Assembly (NCBI GenBank): GCA_949316235.1 | Contig: OX438743.1 | Span: forward strand, 33,139,242 to 33,203,241 | DNA: 64,000 nucleotides | Direction: 5' to 3' | DNA from: Oegoconia quadripuncta | Taxonomy: Eukaryota > Arthropoda > Insecta > Lepidoptera > Autostichidae | In this document: positions 1 to 10,024 of the stretch, in pieces | Layout: every line of letters starts with the position of its first letter | Numbering within the stretch: the first letter of the stretch is position 1 | Notes under the pieces: generated by a model | The model's input: only the letters and a program-made list of their open reading frames with translations | Databases searched by the model: none | Told to the model about the DNA's origin: nothing | Position numbers and translations under genes: made by a program

Positions 1-3000
1 GATCGAAATCAAATAGCTCATAACGAACGAGTGCTTCTATTATAGACATTTTGAACGAGTTTACTGATTCAGTCAAGCGAGGTCCGGACTTAATTGCTCA
101 GGGAGTGGTGGCTACATTACAAATACATATAATCTAACATAAGCATGACATACCTCATAAACAAGTCCATTACTATGAAAATGATCTTCAAGTGATTGAT
201 TGAAGGCGAACTTGTAGAGACGCCTATAATAAGTGCCTACAAGCAGAAGATCAGTCACATAGCCCATAATATGTTCCTGGGAAATGCCTTCCAACACTAG
301 ATTATCTTTCATGTAGAAGCGGTTCGATTCTTCACAATAGGGGAACGACTTTGTCTCTACACCAACTGAAACAAAAAATTCGTTGCAAATCCTATCCCAC
401 TAACATTAGGTATAATATTAAAGTTGGGATGTTTGACTATTTGTTCCTCAATTACGTTAGATTAAAATTGGTACAGAGATGGACTATGTCCTGGACTAAC
501 AACAGGGTTATCATCACATGAGCCATAGGAAACTGCTGAACATAGCCCTCCTCCATAGATTAACAGAGTGACGTTGTTGGAAGTAGCATCGCGCCATCTT
601 TGTTCATCCATCCATCTTCTGGACGTTCCACTCTGTGTTTGTGGTCTCCATTCTAGAACTTTAATGCCCCATCAGACGTCAGTCCTATACTCGCTATGTG
701 CCGTGCCCACTATCCTTACTAATCCACTGGGCTATGTCGGTGACTTCCGTTCTATCTGGTAGTGATACACCGATTTCCATGGCTTGTTGTGTGACGTTGA
801 GCTTTCTTATGAGGACTATAATAGAGACCATGTTTAAGCGACACAAATCACCATTGGTAATACAAGTTTTAAGCACTAAGGTATTTCGGACGAGAAGTCG
901 TAGCGAAAAAATATTTTACTCATGGAGACGTCATCTGTTCGCGATATCTAATAAAGCCCATTCGAAGTAGTGCCCCATATCCGTCTTACGTTGTATAGGG
1001 TAGGTATATTTTATTCCAAAATTTCAAATAAATCCCGCGGGATTTTGAAATGGTTCCACGCATCACACACAATAGGAATAGAAAAACACAACTGTTATTT
1101 ATGAATAATATAAACTTACAAAACACGTCACATCATACAAAACACTTCTATGAATTGACGTGTAAATGATTCGTCGAGTTACGTGTTTAAAAGTTGATTG
1201 ATGGCGTTTTTAAATGTCTTTATTCTTCATCATCTGGTAAACTACAACCACTTTACTTAAACCTGCCGTCAAACGGCAATGCATATATGATGTTCCGACT
1301 GTTTTGTAATAATTGTATAAGCCAGTCCCCCAAATGGGTTCCAGATCAACGCAATTCACTCAACTTCAGGTATTTAACGTCAAGCGCTAACCCACGCCAT
1401 CCACAGTCGAAGATGTGTATCTAGTGCGGATTGGTAGATTTACCAATGGCTCAGAATTTTTCTTAGGTATGCAGAATCTTCACGGTGTTTTCCTCTCCAT
1501 AAAGATAATTCAGCCAAGTAGCCTCTAAATAATAAGTAAATTCTATTCTTACCACTTTTCTGAAACTGTATTTTCTTTTCTGTTGGGCAATAAAGTGTAT
1601 TTGTAGCCTCGTTGGAGGTTCGCTCAACGACATTACCGGGTGTTAGCTAACACCCTGTATATTGACGTGGAGCTGTTTCGTTCAGTGCTGACAAATCCAA
1701 CCAAATCTAATTAATAGTTTAATTAAACAATATGTGTTTAGTGTATTATCAGTATTGAATCCAAATTACCTGAAGAAATCACTTACTTGTCAGATACATG
1801 ATATGTCTAATAAATAGTTTTTCCGTTACAATATTTAAGTCTGCCAGTCGATGTTCGTACAGTCGCCGCCACAGCGTCATTTCTCTTGGTGATGTTGATA
1901 TGAGCTGCCTTTCATTGATTGGTGGCATTTTGGCTGTAGCAGAATATAATACAAATGAATTAAAGACAACCATATTTAATTTGTATTGCAATAATAAGGC
2001 CCATATTACAAAACCATATCCAAGTCTTATGACTCTACACTCTACTTAAAACCAGTTAGTTAAAGAAATAGATATTTGTGACGAGAAAGGGATCGCAACA
2101 AAACTCGAGAATTGTTCTACAGAACTATGAATTTTTGATGGACCTTATCTCATGCCGGCATCTTACCAAAGTTTCTTTATTTTTATGCACAACAGGTTAC
2201 CACTTGATCTCAATTACACCTGTTGTTAGATGAAGATGAGACCGGAGATGGAAGTGGGCTCACCCGGAATTGCCAACTTAATTGGGGGACTGGCTATCTT
2301 ATCTCAAACAGCAGGAATACAACAATGCAATAATCAACATTGCTCCTTGGCGGTAGACTTCGATAAGAAGGTGGTTGCTGGCCAGGCGGATCTTATAAAA
2401 ATTGCCTACTACCAACCAAACCGAGTACTTAATATGTACCCTGCAGGGAATCGAACCCGCGATCTAAGTTTTGTAAATCTTATTTTGCTTACATTAAGCC
2501 AAGGAGGCGGTTAAAAGTTTGCCGCCATTATTGTGTGTCTCGGTTGTTTGAGATAAAATAGCCAGTCATATCCATAGGTCTTGCGTTTCCGCCTTTGTTG
2601 GCCTCATCTTCACTTAACATCTGCATAGGTAGCATGACCTGACCACACGCGATATAGTTTATCACACGTTATATCGCGCGCATCTGTCATAATGCTGCAG
2701 TACGACTGTTATGTCGCTCATTTTTGTAATGCTACCACAGCAACCACGCGAGAGATAATATTTGTCCCGCTCATTCGCTTGGACGAAATATACATATATA
2801 TATATATCCCACTCTCCCTCCTACGTCGCGCTCGCAAACAATGTCATGCTAAGACGGGGGCTGGTGTGGTTAAGGTCAAGAAGTTCCACCCATTTGATAA
2901 CAAAAAACTAAAAGAACACTGATTGCTGTCCATTGTTCCATTCTCTCACGCCCGCCTCTGTGAAGATTCTATGATATCCAAAACCGTGACAATTTATTAA

Positions 3001-6000
3001 ACAGGTCGAAACTAATGAAAACTGTATTCGACGGGACAGCAGCCACAACCTCGTTTTCGCCATCCAACCTCTTAGCTCTCCTATCACTTACTATACATAT
3101 TCTAACATCACTCTGAAAGTGTGTTGTAATGGAAAATATTGTCATAATGAAATATTACATGACACTTGGGTGCAATCAACACAGGTAAAGAAAAAAACAT
3201 TCACTTAAAAGACTTACAAACCACTTCCCATATATCTTCAGGAACATCCTTGTCGATCTGTGTAGCTATCTCCCAGATATCAACTGAATCTTCATCTGTG
3301 TTAGCTCTGAATACCTCTTTCACGACATCAGTACTTGCTAGTGATATCTAAATAAAGTTACAGATAAGTAGGTATATCCAACAAAGTGGAAACTTAACCC
3401 ACTCAACCTTCTTATAACATGATAAACATTACAATGGTCACAAATCAATGTATCATATATAGTGACATTCTTATTTGTGATATTTCATACACAAGAGATT
3501 AACACTTGATCTTAAGCACCAAATATGCTACCTTTCGCTAACTCACAATAAACTATTTGTTGCTTACTTTAGATCACAACAGCTGTCAAAAAATGTAAAC
3601 TGTGGTTCTTAGGCTCGTATTAACAAAGCAGTCTTATGACTTATGATTGAGATCGAGACTCACTCTCAATTTCTGATAATCTATTCTAGTCTAATAGGTA
3701 GGTATGTCATCAATATTGGAGACCTGTTTGGTGTAGTGGTTAGAAACTCTGACTGCTATACTGAAAGGTCGCGGGTTCAAATTCCGCTAGAGGCATAGAT
3801 TGTATGATGAATACGGACATTGTGTACCCAAGTTATACTGCTAGGATATTTCTCACTTATAATATGTATTTATTTACAAAAAAAAATTATTTATGTAGTA
3901 TATCAACCATCTGGTATCCATAATACACGCTTGATGCTTAGTGTGGAACTAGGTGGTGCTGTGTGTATGTGCAAAGATATTTATTTAGGGGACTTCCCTG
4001 CAAAACGACGCAGAGTTTTTGCGGGTGCGGATAGATCTCGCCTCTCGATATTATATATTATACATAAATATAAAACCTTGTTGCAACCAACAAGTATTAT
4101 TAATTTATTTTATTAAATGTCTTAAGATGCATTAATTGTGGAATTCAGTCATATGAAATTACTGTAATGCACAGCACCTGCTGCCGAATGCTCGTTAGCA
4201 TTATACTGAAATGCCTAAAGTGGAGATGCTCATTTACTAGTGTTTGCCACTAACACTCATATCACTTATACATATAATATATAAGTGATATAATATATAA
4301 GTATATATCTCTGAATTAATAATATTCCTTGAAAAAACTTACTTTTACATTAGCATCATTAGATTGTGACTTTGGAATACGTAAATCTCTTGGAGCTATC
4401 AACCTAGGATAAGCCCACATATTACTCTCTGAATATGGAGAGCGATGTGACGACGTAAGAGACGCAAGAGACATTGGACTCAGGAAACTTTTTATGTCAA
4501 CGGAATCATGTCTTTGTGACATATTGTCTGTTAGATCTGTAATGTAATGAAAAAGTAAATTAATTAATAAGAAGATGGAAGATTCGATTTTTTTAAATGC
4601 ATTTAAGGCATACTCGTTAATTCTTTGGCTCAGTGCACAGGGGCAAGCAAGACATGGTAGTACATAAAAATACCATATTTAGAAAAGATTACTGTGCCAA
4701 TTTGTAATAAATAAATTTTAGGAAAAGAGAAAAAAGAAAATTTATATATAATGGGACATTTGAAATATGTTAGAGTATCTTGTTTTTCAAAACAATTTAT
4801 TTATTAAAATGTTATCGAATGTTTTTAACCAAAAATACTAAGAATGATTTTCACCAAACGATAAGCAATCAATGCATCTACCAAAACCTTGAAATACCTA
4901 CTGTCCGAGAAGAAATAATGAATTATTTAAAACTATACATCAACCGGCTCTTGAATCATCCCAACATGTCTGCATAGGTTAGAGCATTCTATTGTCAAAT
5001 GAGGACATAAGATTTAGGAGACTGAGAAGGCACAGTGAACCAGACAACAGACCAGATTTCAGTGATGAAATCACATATAGGTAGAGGAACGGTGTCAGTG
5101 GATCTCTCTCGACTACAAAACCAGCTTAAGACGACAGCAGTGTTGAATATTGTAGCGATGACGAAAGATGGCAAAAAGCGATACAAAGAAAAAAAATTAC
5201 ATTATTTATTACACACAAGATACAAACCTTTACCAATGTCTAGTTGATATGAAAATATAATAGTCAATTATATTCTTTGGTTTTTGGCAACTCTTAAAAT
5301 TTTAAATAATAATAATGGAAGATTATATAATGAAGAACTTCAAACTTACATGAGCGTGAATCAAAGCTCTCAACTGTATATTCTGTATACGTCTGTGATT
5401 TTTGATTATCTAACTTTCCATCATGGTGCTTCAATGAGAATGGTAGGTCAAATACATGGGAAGGGAAATAGGAATAGGGCTGTGGAGATCCAAATGCTTC
5501 TCGTTGTGGTTTAGGTAGCATCTCATCTAAAAGTCCAAATGTAAATGGATTCTGAAAACAAAGTCAAGATAATTTAACCAGATTCAAACAAAATAATTCT
5601 CATGAGTAAACAGTTTTCCAATGCCAATCATTCTGGGCAAGGTAAGGACCTTGCCCAGAATAAGCATTCTTGGTCAAAATCGATAGGAAGGTGCAAAAAA
5701 TGCAGGAAATTGCATTTTAGATGAGGTTAGTCTCCCATTTTTGTTTATGTCAGGTTCTACTGACACTACAATATTATTTTAACTACACCAAATTAAGCGT
5801 AAGCACCCATACTTAGCCAGCACATTAGAATTGTCATGGTATGCCCCTACTATGTCACTCGCACTCACAGTAGGCTGGCAGGCAGTCAATCACACTACAG
5901 ATTACCTACTCACTGGACATTATCATAAAAAAAGAGTTTAAATCATAACCACACAGGAATTGTAAAAATACAAACCTTAAACAGCTCAGGTGAAAAGTCT

Positions 6001-6374
6001 TCCTTGATACTATCACTCAATGCAACAAGAAACCTTAGGATATTGTAAACATGATCTTTATTATCTCCATAGTCGGTCTGCCGAATGGTACTAATAATTT
6101 TCTTCAAAACTACAGTTCTTTTATATTCCACCACGTTTTTAACATTCTTTTTTGAAATAAAATAGTAAGACAATAAATCTATAATAGGTTCGCCTTTACT
6201 GCAACTAATTCCTTTGGAGGATTTTTTCAAAATTATTTCATAGGCGTGAGATCTCATCTTATTTGCCAGCTTCTGCTGTGATACCCTGTTCTGGGAGCAA
6301 TTTGTTGCTGCAGTTCTATTACACAAATCCGTAAGAAGATCGAAAACACCATCCTGTCTTTCTGAATTCATCAT
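1..6374 (-). CDS. TUBGCP6: Gamma-tubulin complex component 6 (Grip163-like), 5' seven exons, runs off left edge
   Basis: Exons, in coding order: 6374-5976, 5551-5350, 4536-4343, 3347-3218, 1933-1787, 365-154 and 88-1 (partial). Each junction has GT/AG and the phases agree across all seven, giving about 457 codons of N-terminal protein. From memory of the family, the first exon (LLTDLCNRT, then KLANKMRSHAYEIIL) resembles the GCP6 N-terminus, exon 4 has the VDIWE block matching the human VDLWE region, and exons 5-6 (YLTIGVETKSF; GISQEHIMGYVTDLLLVGTY) follow the human segment before and inside the first GCP repeat. GCP6 is a structural subunit of the gamma-tubulin ring complex that nucleates microtubules at the centrosome. 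The acceptor of the last exon (89/88) has a weak pyrimidine tract and is the least certain junction. The C-terminal gamma-tubulin-binding part lies outside the window. Another GCP paralogue is possible but fits less well. Confidence 0.75.
1021..1052. repeat. Short imperfect palindrome centred on CCCGCGGG
   Basis: AATTTCAAA and ATTTTGAAAT arms flank a CCCGCGGG centre inside the sixth-exon-side intron of TUBGCP6 (366-1786). No other structure was recognised in that intron. Confidence 0.4.
2181..2470 (-). mobile_element. CR1-type LINE 3'-end fragment (family with GCATAAAA tail)
   Basis: Read on the minus strand this ends ...CACTTAACATCAGGTGTGATTGAGGTCAA-like sequence followed by GCATAAAAATAAA. 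The same block recurs at 8009-8165 and 60220-60460 (minus) and as two tails at 29456-29628 (plus). The block also resembles the 3' end of the element at 48302-49140 (TCAGGTGAGATTGTGGTCAA then CATAAAA), whose encoded protein is CR1-like. It lies in a TUBGCP6 intron between exons 4 and 5. Confidence 0.55.
3722..3996 (+). mobile_element. tRNA-derived SINE
   Basis: The head carries a pol III A box (TGGTGTAGTGGTTAG, from 3729) and B box (GGTTCAAATTCC, 3774-3785), separated by about 35 bp as in tRNA. The body after it (ATGTATTTATTTAC ... AAGATATTTATTTAG) is AT-rich and ends near 3996. It cannot be a functional tRNA because no cloverleaf acceptor stem closes around the boxes. It sits in the TUBGCP6 intron between exons 3 and 4, antisense to the gene. 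Confidence 0.6.
4990..5200 (+). pseudogene. Decayed coding fragment in TUBGCP6 intron 2
   Basis: One plus-strand frame reads as protein-like text (SNEDIRFRRLRRHSEPDN, then FSDEITYR, then DDSSVEYCSDDERWQKAI), broken by two in-frame stops (TAG near 5082, TAA near 5130). The acidic and arginine-rich composition and the continuous frame suggest a once-coding fragment, perhaps from a retroelement gag or a processed gene. The family was not recognised. Confidence 0.3.
5630..5661. repeat. Perfect 13-bp hairpin with 6-nt loop
   Basis: ATTCTGGGCAAGG, loop TAAGGA, CCTTGCCCAGAAT. It lies in TUBGCP6 intron 1 with no flanking terminal repeats, so it is more like a local inverted duplication than a transposon. 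Confidence 0.6.
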
Positions 6375-6614
6375 TTTGTGCGAGTGATCTGGATACTACA
6401 AAACGACGGTCAGTAATCGTTTATTTTATAGCACTTCATCTATTACATAAAATACAAGGGTTATAAAAAATACAATACGAACAATCAATCCAACAGCAAA
6501 TAAACGCGGCGTAAACTAAGTCTAATACTTCCCCGTATGGTATATTACTATATGTCTAAAAACCAAATGAAAATTATTTATTTACAAACAAATAGTTGAT
6601 TCAATCATTAGTTT

Positions 6615-7047
6615 TATTCACTCGTCTCGGCGAAGGCAAAGGAATCCAGGCCCATACAGCCAGGTCTCATTTCTCATATTTCTTCAGTTTATAAATCAGT
6701 CTCAATCAAAAAAAGTAATTCGTTGTATAGAGTCCGCGCCACCACTCAAGTCCGGCGACAAAAACTGGAACTAAATATGTAATACTGCTTACTAGCAATA
6801 TTTTGTTACAAAGACAGAGGCGCCGCGGCTATCGGACTTGAGTGGTGGCGCGGACTCTACTTGGCGTATACAGAGTCTAGTCACTCTCGCTAGAGGTATG
6901 AGTATTCTGTGCTAGTCATTCGTCGTGTCGTATACTTGGCGTATGCAGAGTCGTCATGGTCAAGTCATTCTTCACTAAAGTGGGAGAATGCTTTACAAAA
7001 AATTTTGGCGGCTTCTTGTGGGAACCCGAAAGCTTCGTTACGCACTC
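6615..7047 (-). mobile_element. SINE-like retroposon, reverse copy, split by a MITE
   Basis: The reverse complement matches the retroposon at 12113-12515: the block GGCGGCTTCTTGTGGGAACC (6999 on) is the complement of GGTTCCCACAAGAAGCCGCC there, and the outer end (GGCGAAGGCAAAGGAATCC) matches its GCCTTTGCC-type tail. The copy is interrupted at a TA by the MITE 6730-6857. A partial repeat of GTCATTCGTCGT...TATACTTGGCGTAT lies at 6858-6965. It occupies the shared promoter gap of TUBGCP6 and MRPL17. Confidence 0.6.
6730..6857. mobile_element. 128-bp MITE with 25-bp terminal inverted repeats and TA duplication
   Basis: The ends are GAGTCCGCGCCACCACTC... and its exact complement, at 6730-6754 and 6833-6857. 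A TA lies on each side (6728-6729, 6858-6859). Comparison with uninterrupted copies (CGTATACTTGGCG) shows the insertion hit a single TA, now duplicated, as expected for Tc1/mariner-type elements. The interior is only about 78 bp and non-coding. Confidence 0.75.
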
Positions 7048-7290
7048 TAATAATTGAAAATTTGAGGCGATCAGGGAATTTCCCTTCTGAAAAAGATAGA
7101 TTTATAATGTGGGCCAGTGGTGCGGCTATTGAATCTGCACAACACTTTAAAACTTTTGTCCTGATACCGTCTATTCCTTCGGCAGTGCTGTTTTTTAGGG
7201 ACATTATAATTTTTTGTATACTTCTTTTGCATCAGTCGGTACCAGTTAAATGGTATGAGGATTTGTTGGGATTCTATAAATAGAAGTGTC
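7048..7290 (-). pseudogene. Non-LTR reverse transcriptase fragment
   Basis: The minus-strand frame gives EVYKKIIMSLKNSTAEGIDG, then RTKVLKCCADSI, then HIINLSFSEGKFPDRLK. This is the start of an RT finger domain of Jockey/CR1-type LINEs (the K.S.G.DGI block followed by the ...F..G.FPD.LK block). The fragment ends abruptly at the junction with the retroposon copy at 7047, and no catalytic motif is included. Confidence 0.6.
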
Positions 7291-7429
7291 TGCATTATTA
7301 CGATTAATTGGATTCCTACTCAAATTATCATTAGTCAGATCAATAAAATTCAGGCTTGATTCAATCAACTTCTACTTTTTATATTTTTTTTCCTACTTTT
7401 TATTTTCGTTGTTTTTTTGTTTTAATTCA

Positions 7430-7635
7430 CCCCTCTCAGAGAAGGCAAAGGAGTCCAAAATGTTTCGTAGAGTATTCTGCCAATTTAGTGAAGAATGACT
7501 TGACCATGACGACTCTGCATACGCCAAGTATACGACACGACGAATGACTTGTTTTGACTGAGATTGACTTCAAAAAATAAAAGAAATAAGACATGCCCGT
7601 ATGGGCTACCTTTGCCTTCTCCAAGAAGAGTGAAT
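7430..7635 (+). mobile_element. SINE-like retroposon, partial forward copy
   Basis: GTATTCTGCCAATTTAGTGA, then GAATGACTTGACC, ATACGCCAAGTATACGACAC and GACTTGTTTTGACTGAG match the 3' half of the retroposon at 12113-12515. Its left edge carries a reversed piece of the same tail (GAGAAGGCAAAGGAGTCC), so this is a rearranged, head-to-head copy opposite the one at 6615-7047. Confidence 0.5.
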
Positions 7636-7762
7636 TAAAAAAATATATACATAACCTAAAACAAAGTAGAATAATTCCGTGTTGAATGAAACTGTGCAGA
7701 GGAAATAATAAAGTATACCGTAAGAACAGAACAGGAAGAAATAATAATCACTCCCAACAATT

Positions 7763-9432
7763 ATGAACCAAGCTGATATTTCGAAGTTAGTTTCAAAACT
7801 TCGTATAAAAGTAAATCCTGCACCCCGTAGACTCCGAAATCCACAAGGGCCGGAAGGTAGACTAAACAAATTACGTAAAACTGTAACGGGTTTAATAAAG
7901 CATGAGAGGATTGAATTGAATTACAATAGAGGTGATGAAGCTCGACAATATGCTGAAAGAGTAAGTACCTACTTACATTCGAACACAAAAAAAAACGAAA
8001 TAGTTTTTTTTATGCACAACGGGTTGGCACTTGACCTCAATCACACCTGATGTTAATTGAAGATGAGATCGAAGGTGGAAGCGTACTGACCCGGAAACCC
8101 CAACACATTTGGGGGACTGGCTATCTTATCTCTGACAACCGGAACACAATGGGCCGACATAAAATAAATATGGGAACCTTATTGCGGGGCTAGGCAAAGA
8201 TGTGAAACTTCGTTTTGTGACCCCAATATTTAGAAACCACAAATTGCCACACATTTTGTGTAAAATGTAGACAAAACGCTATTGTTATTTACGTGTGTAT
8301 TCTGTTTACGTGATTTGTTGTTTTCTTGTAGGTAGATAAGTCATTAATTTCCTACAACACAGTATTTGATATAAATAACCATCTTTATTAACATCCCACT
8401 TTTTACCTTACATCTTTTTTATATATTAGGGTGTGAAGTACAACTGATTACAATGAAATAAAATAAAAAAATATATAAATAAAAGTTTTGAGTTCCAAGT
8501 GAGTATGCTTCTACCTTCATTCTTATGTTCACCTTACATATCCCCACTGTTGAGCCATAGCCTCTTCACACTAGGAGAGGTGAACTGGTACATTTCTAAC
8601 AGATTAGTGGCCACCAGACATTCAGGGTCTTTAAATCGCCCCCTGTATTACTGACTTAGCTTAACAGCTGCTTTCAATTGAACCACCAAAACCAACTATT
8701 TAACATACTCTCCAAAGCATGGAAATGTTGGTTCTTGGAATGGAAATTATATGGATATATTAAATGGAAATTAAAATGCTAAAATATCAATCCAAGAAGT
8801 GACTGAACCTGACATTGCTTAAATTAAATTTTCAAAAATAAACATTGAATGTGCCACATGTACTAACTTATGTGAAGATGCTTAAAAATACATAATATTA
8901 TTTTCATAATGCCCTTTTTCCACCCCATTGACTCAAAACATTAATGTAATTAATAAAGGCAAATAGTCAGGGCATTTTATTTGGAACAACCATAACTCAC
9001 TTAATAAAACATTTGTTCCAGCTTATATCCGAAGCTATACGTCATGGAGACTGTCATACACCCACAATGGAAATGGCAGATTACTGGTTACTTGAGAAGG
9101 AACTTGTGCATAAACTCTTTAAAGTTCTAGTCCCTAGATTTGAAAATTCAAACAACACATATACCAAAATGTATAAAGCACCAAAACCACAAAATGCCCG
9201 CCATCCTGATAAAGCTGTTTTGGAGCTAAGAGGAAACCCCTATCCTTCATTGGTCAACAAACAAGGAAACAACAGACAGTTTATCCAAAATATTCTCTTA
9301 GATGCAGCAAAGTATGATTACCGACAGTCAAAATATGCTGAAATGGCAGAGAAAATTGGAAAATCTGAAGACACTCAACCTCCAGCAAAAAGTGAAAATG
9401 ATGTTCTCAATCAGAAACATCCAGGAAGTTAG
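7763..9432 (+). CDS. MRPL17: Mitochondrial ribosomal protein L17 (bL17m)
   Basis: Exon 1 is 7763-7960 (ends GAAAGA before GTAAGT) and exon 2 is 9022-9432 (after TTTGTTCCAG); both are phase 0, giving 202 residues. The N-terminal exon (KLRIKVNPAPRRLRNPQGPE, then GRLNKLRKTVTGLIKHERIE) is the conserved bL17 opening, and exon 2 continues with LISEAIRHGD and WLLEKELVHKLFKVLVPRF, then a C-terminal extension typical of the mitochondrial form. It is a structural protein of the large subunit of the mitochondrial ribosome. The gene is divergent from TUBGCP6. Its 1 kb intron holds a CR1 3'-end fragment. Confidence 0.92.
8009..8165 (-). mobile_element. CR1-type LINE 3'-end fragment in MRPL17 intron
   Basis: TTTTTTTATGCACAACGGGT, then CACTTGACCTCAATCACACC and TGATGTTAATTGAAGATGAG are the reverse complement of the GCATAAAA-tailed 3' end found also at 2181-2470 and 60220-60460. 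About 150 bp only. Confidence 0.6.
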
Positions 9433-9728
9433 AATAGTATAAACATACTATTTAGTTGTAGTTTTGTTAGTCTACAATTTTTAGGTCCATACATTTGCGT
9501 GAATTTTAATACAATTACATATTTTTGTCTATACACTTTGGAATTCAGCTTTTTTGATAATTGCCAAAATTGTGTTCAAATAGGGACCAAAGGAAATTTG
9601 TGCCACTGATACTAACACTGTTTTACCTAAGACATCTTATTTACCTAAGATTAAAATTTGTATCCCAAAAGACTGGCTAAATAGTGCCCATGAAATATAC
9701 AAATTCCATATGTAGTACATACTCTAAA

Positions 9729-9734
9729 AATAAA
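9729..9734 (+). terminator. AATAAA, candidate MRPL17 polyadenylation signal
   Basis: It is the first good AATAAA hexamer downstream of the MRPL17 stop, about 300 bp into the 3' UTR. Use of the site is inferred. Confidence 0.4.
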
Positions 9735-9802
9735 AAAACTTGGGTGTCTTTGTCATAAGTAGTGAAATAGACGACGAACTTTTGGTCCACTTTGACTTTC
9801 TT

Positions 9803-10024
9803 TTATCCTCCATGTGCATAAATGCGTAGGAATCCATATGTGCCATCATCGAAGGCGAATTTGATCGGCCCGGAATTTATTGCCATCATAGGTAAAACAG
9901 TATATGCATATGAAAAATGAGGATACCAGTGTCGCGTGCGCCCAGAATCCTCACTAAACAAATATGGAAATAACTTAAACTTGAGTTGCACAAAATTATT
10001 TCCTTGGAGCACTATTTGGCACAA
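9803..10024 (-). CDS. Candidate terminal coding exon, unrecognised
   Basis: This open minus-strand frame reads protein-like (FVQLKFKLFPYLFSEDSG, RHWYPHFSYAYTVLPMMA, GPIKFAFDDGTYGFLRIYAH) and ends with TAA. A possible acceptor (ACTGAAG) lies just upstream. No partner exon was found to the right and the family was not recognised. It may be a real last exon, or an ORF by chance in the convergent 3' flank of MRPL17. Confidence 0.25.
   Translation of the reverse strand: MCQIVLQGNNFVQLKFKLFPYLFSEDSGRTRHWYPHFSYAYTVLPMMAINSGPIKFAFDDGTYGFLRIYAHGG

Noticed and set aside
3722..3800. A and B boxes suggesting a tRNA gene
   Set aside because: No acceptor stem or anticodon arm closes around them, and the body and repeated copies fit a SINE.
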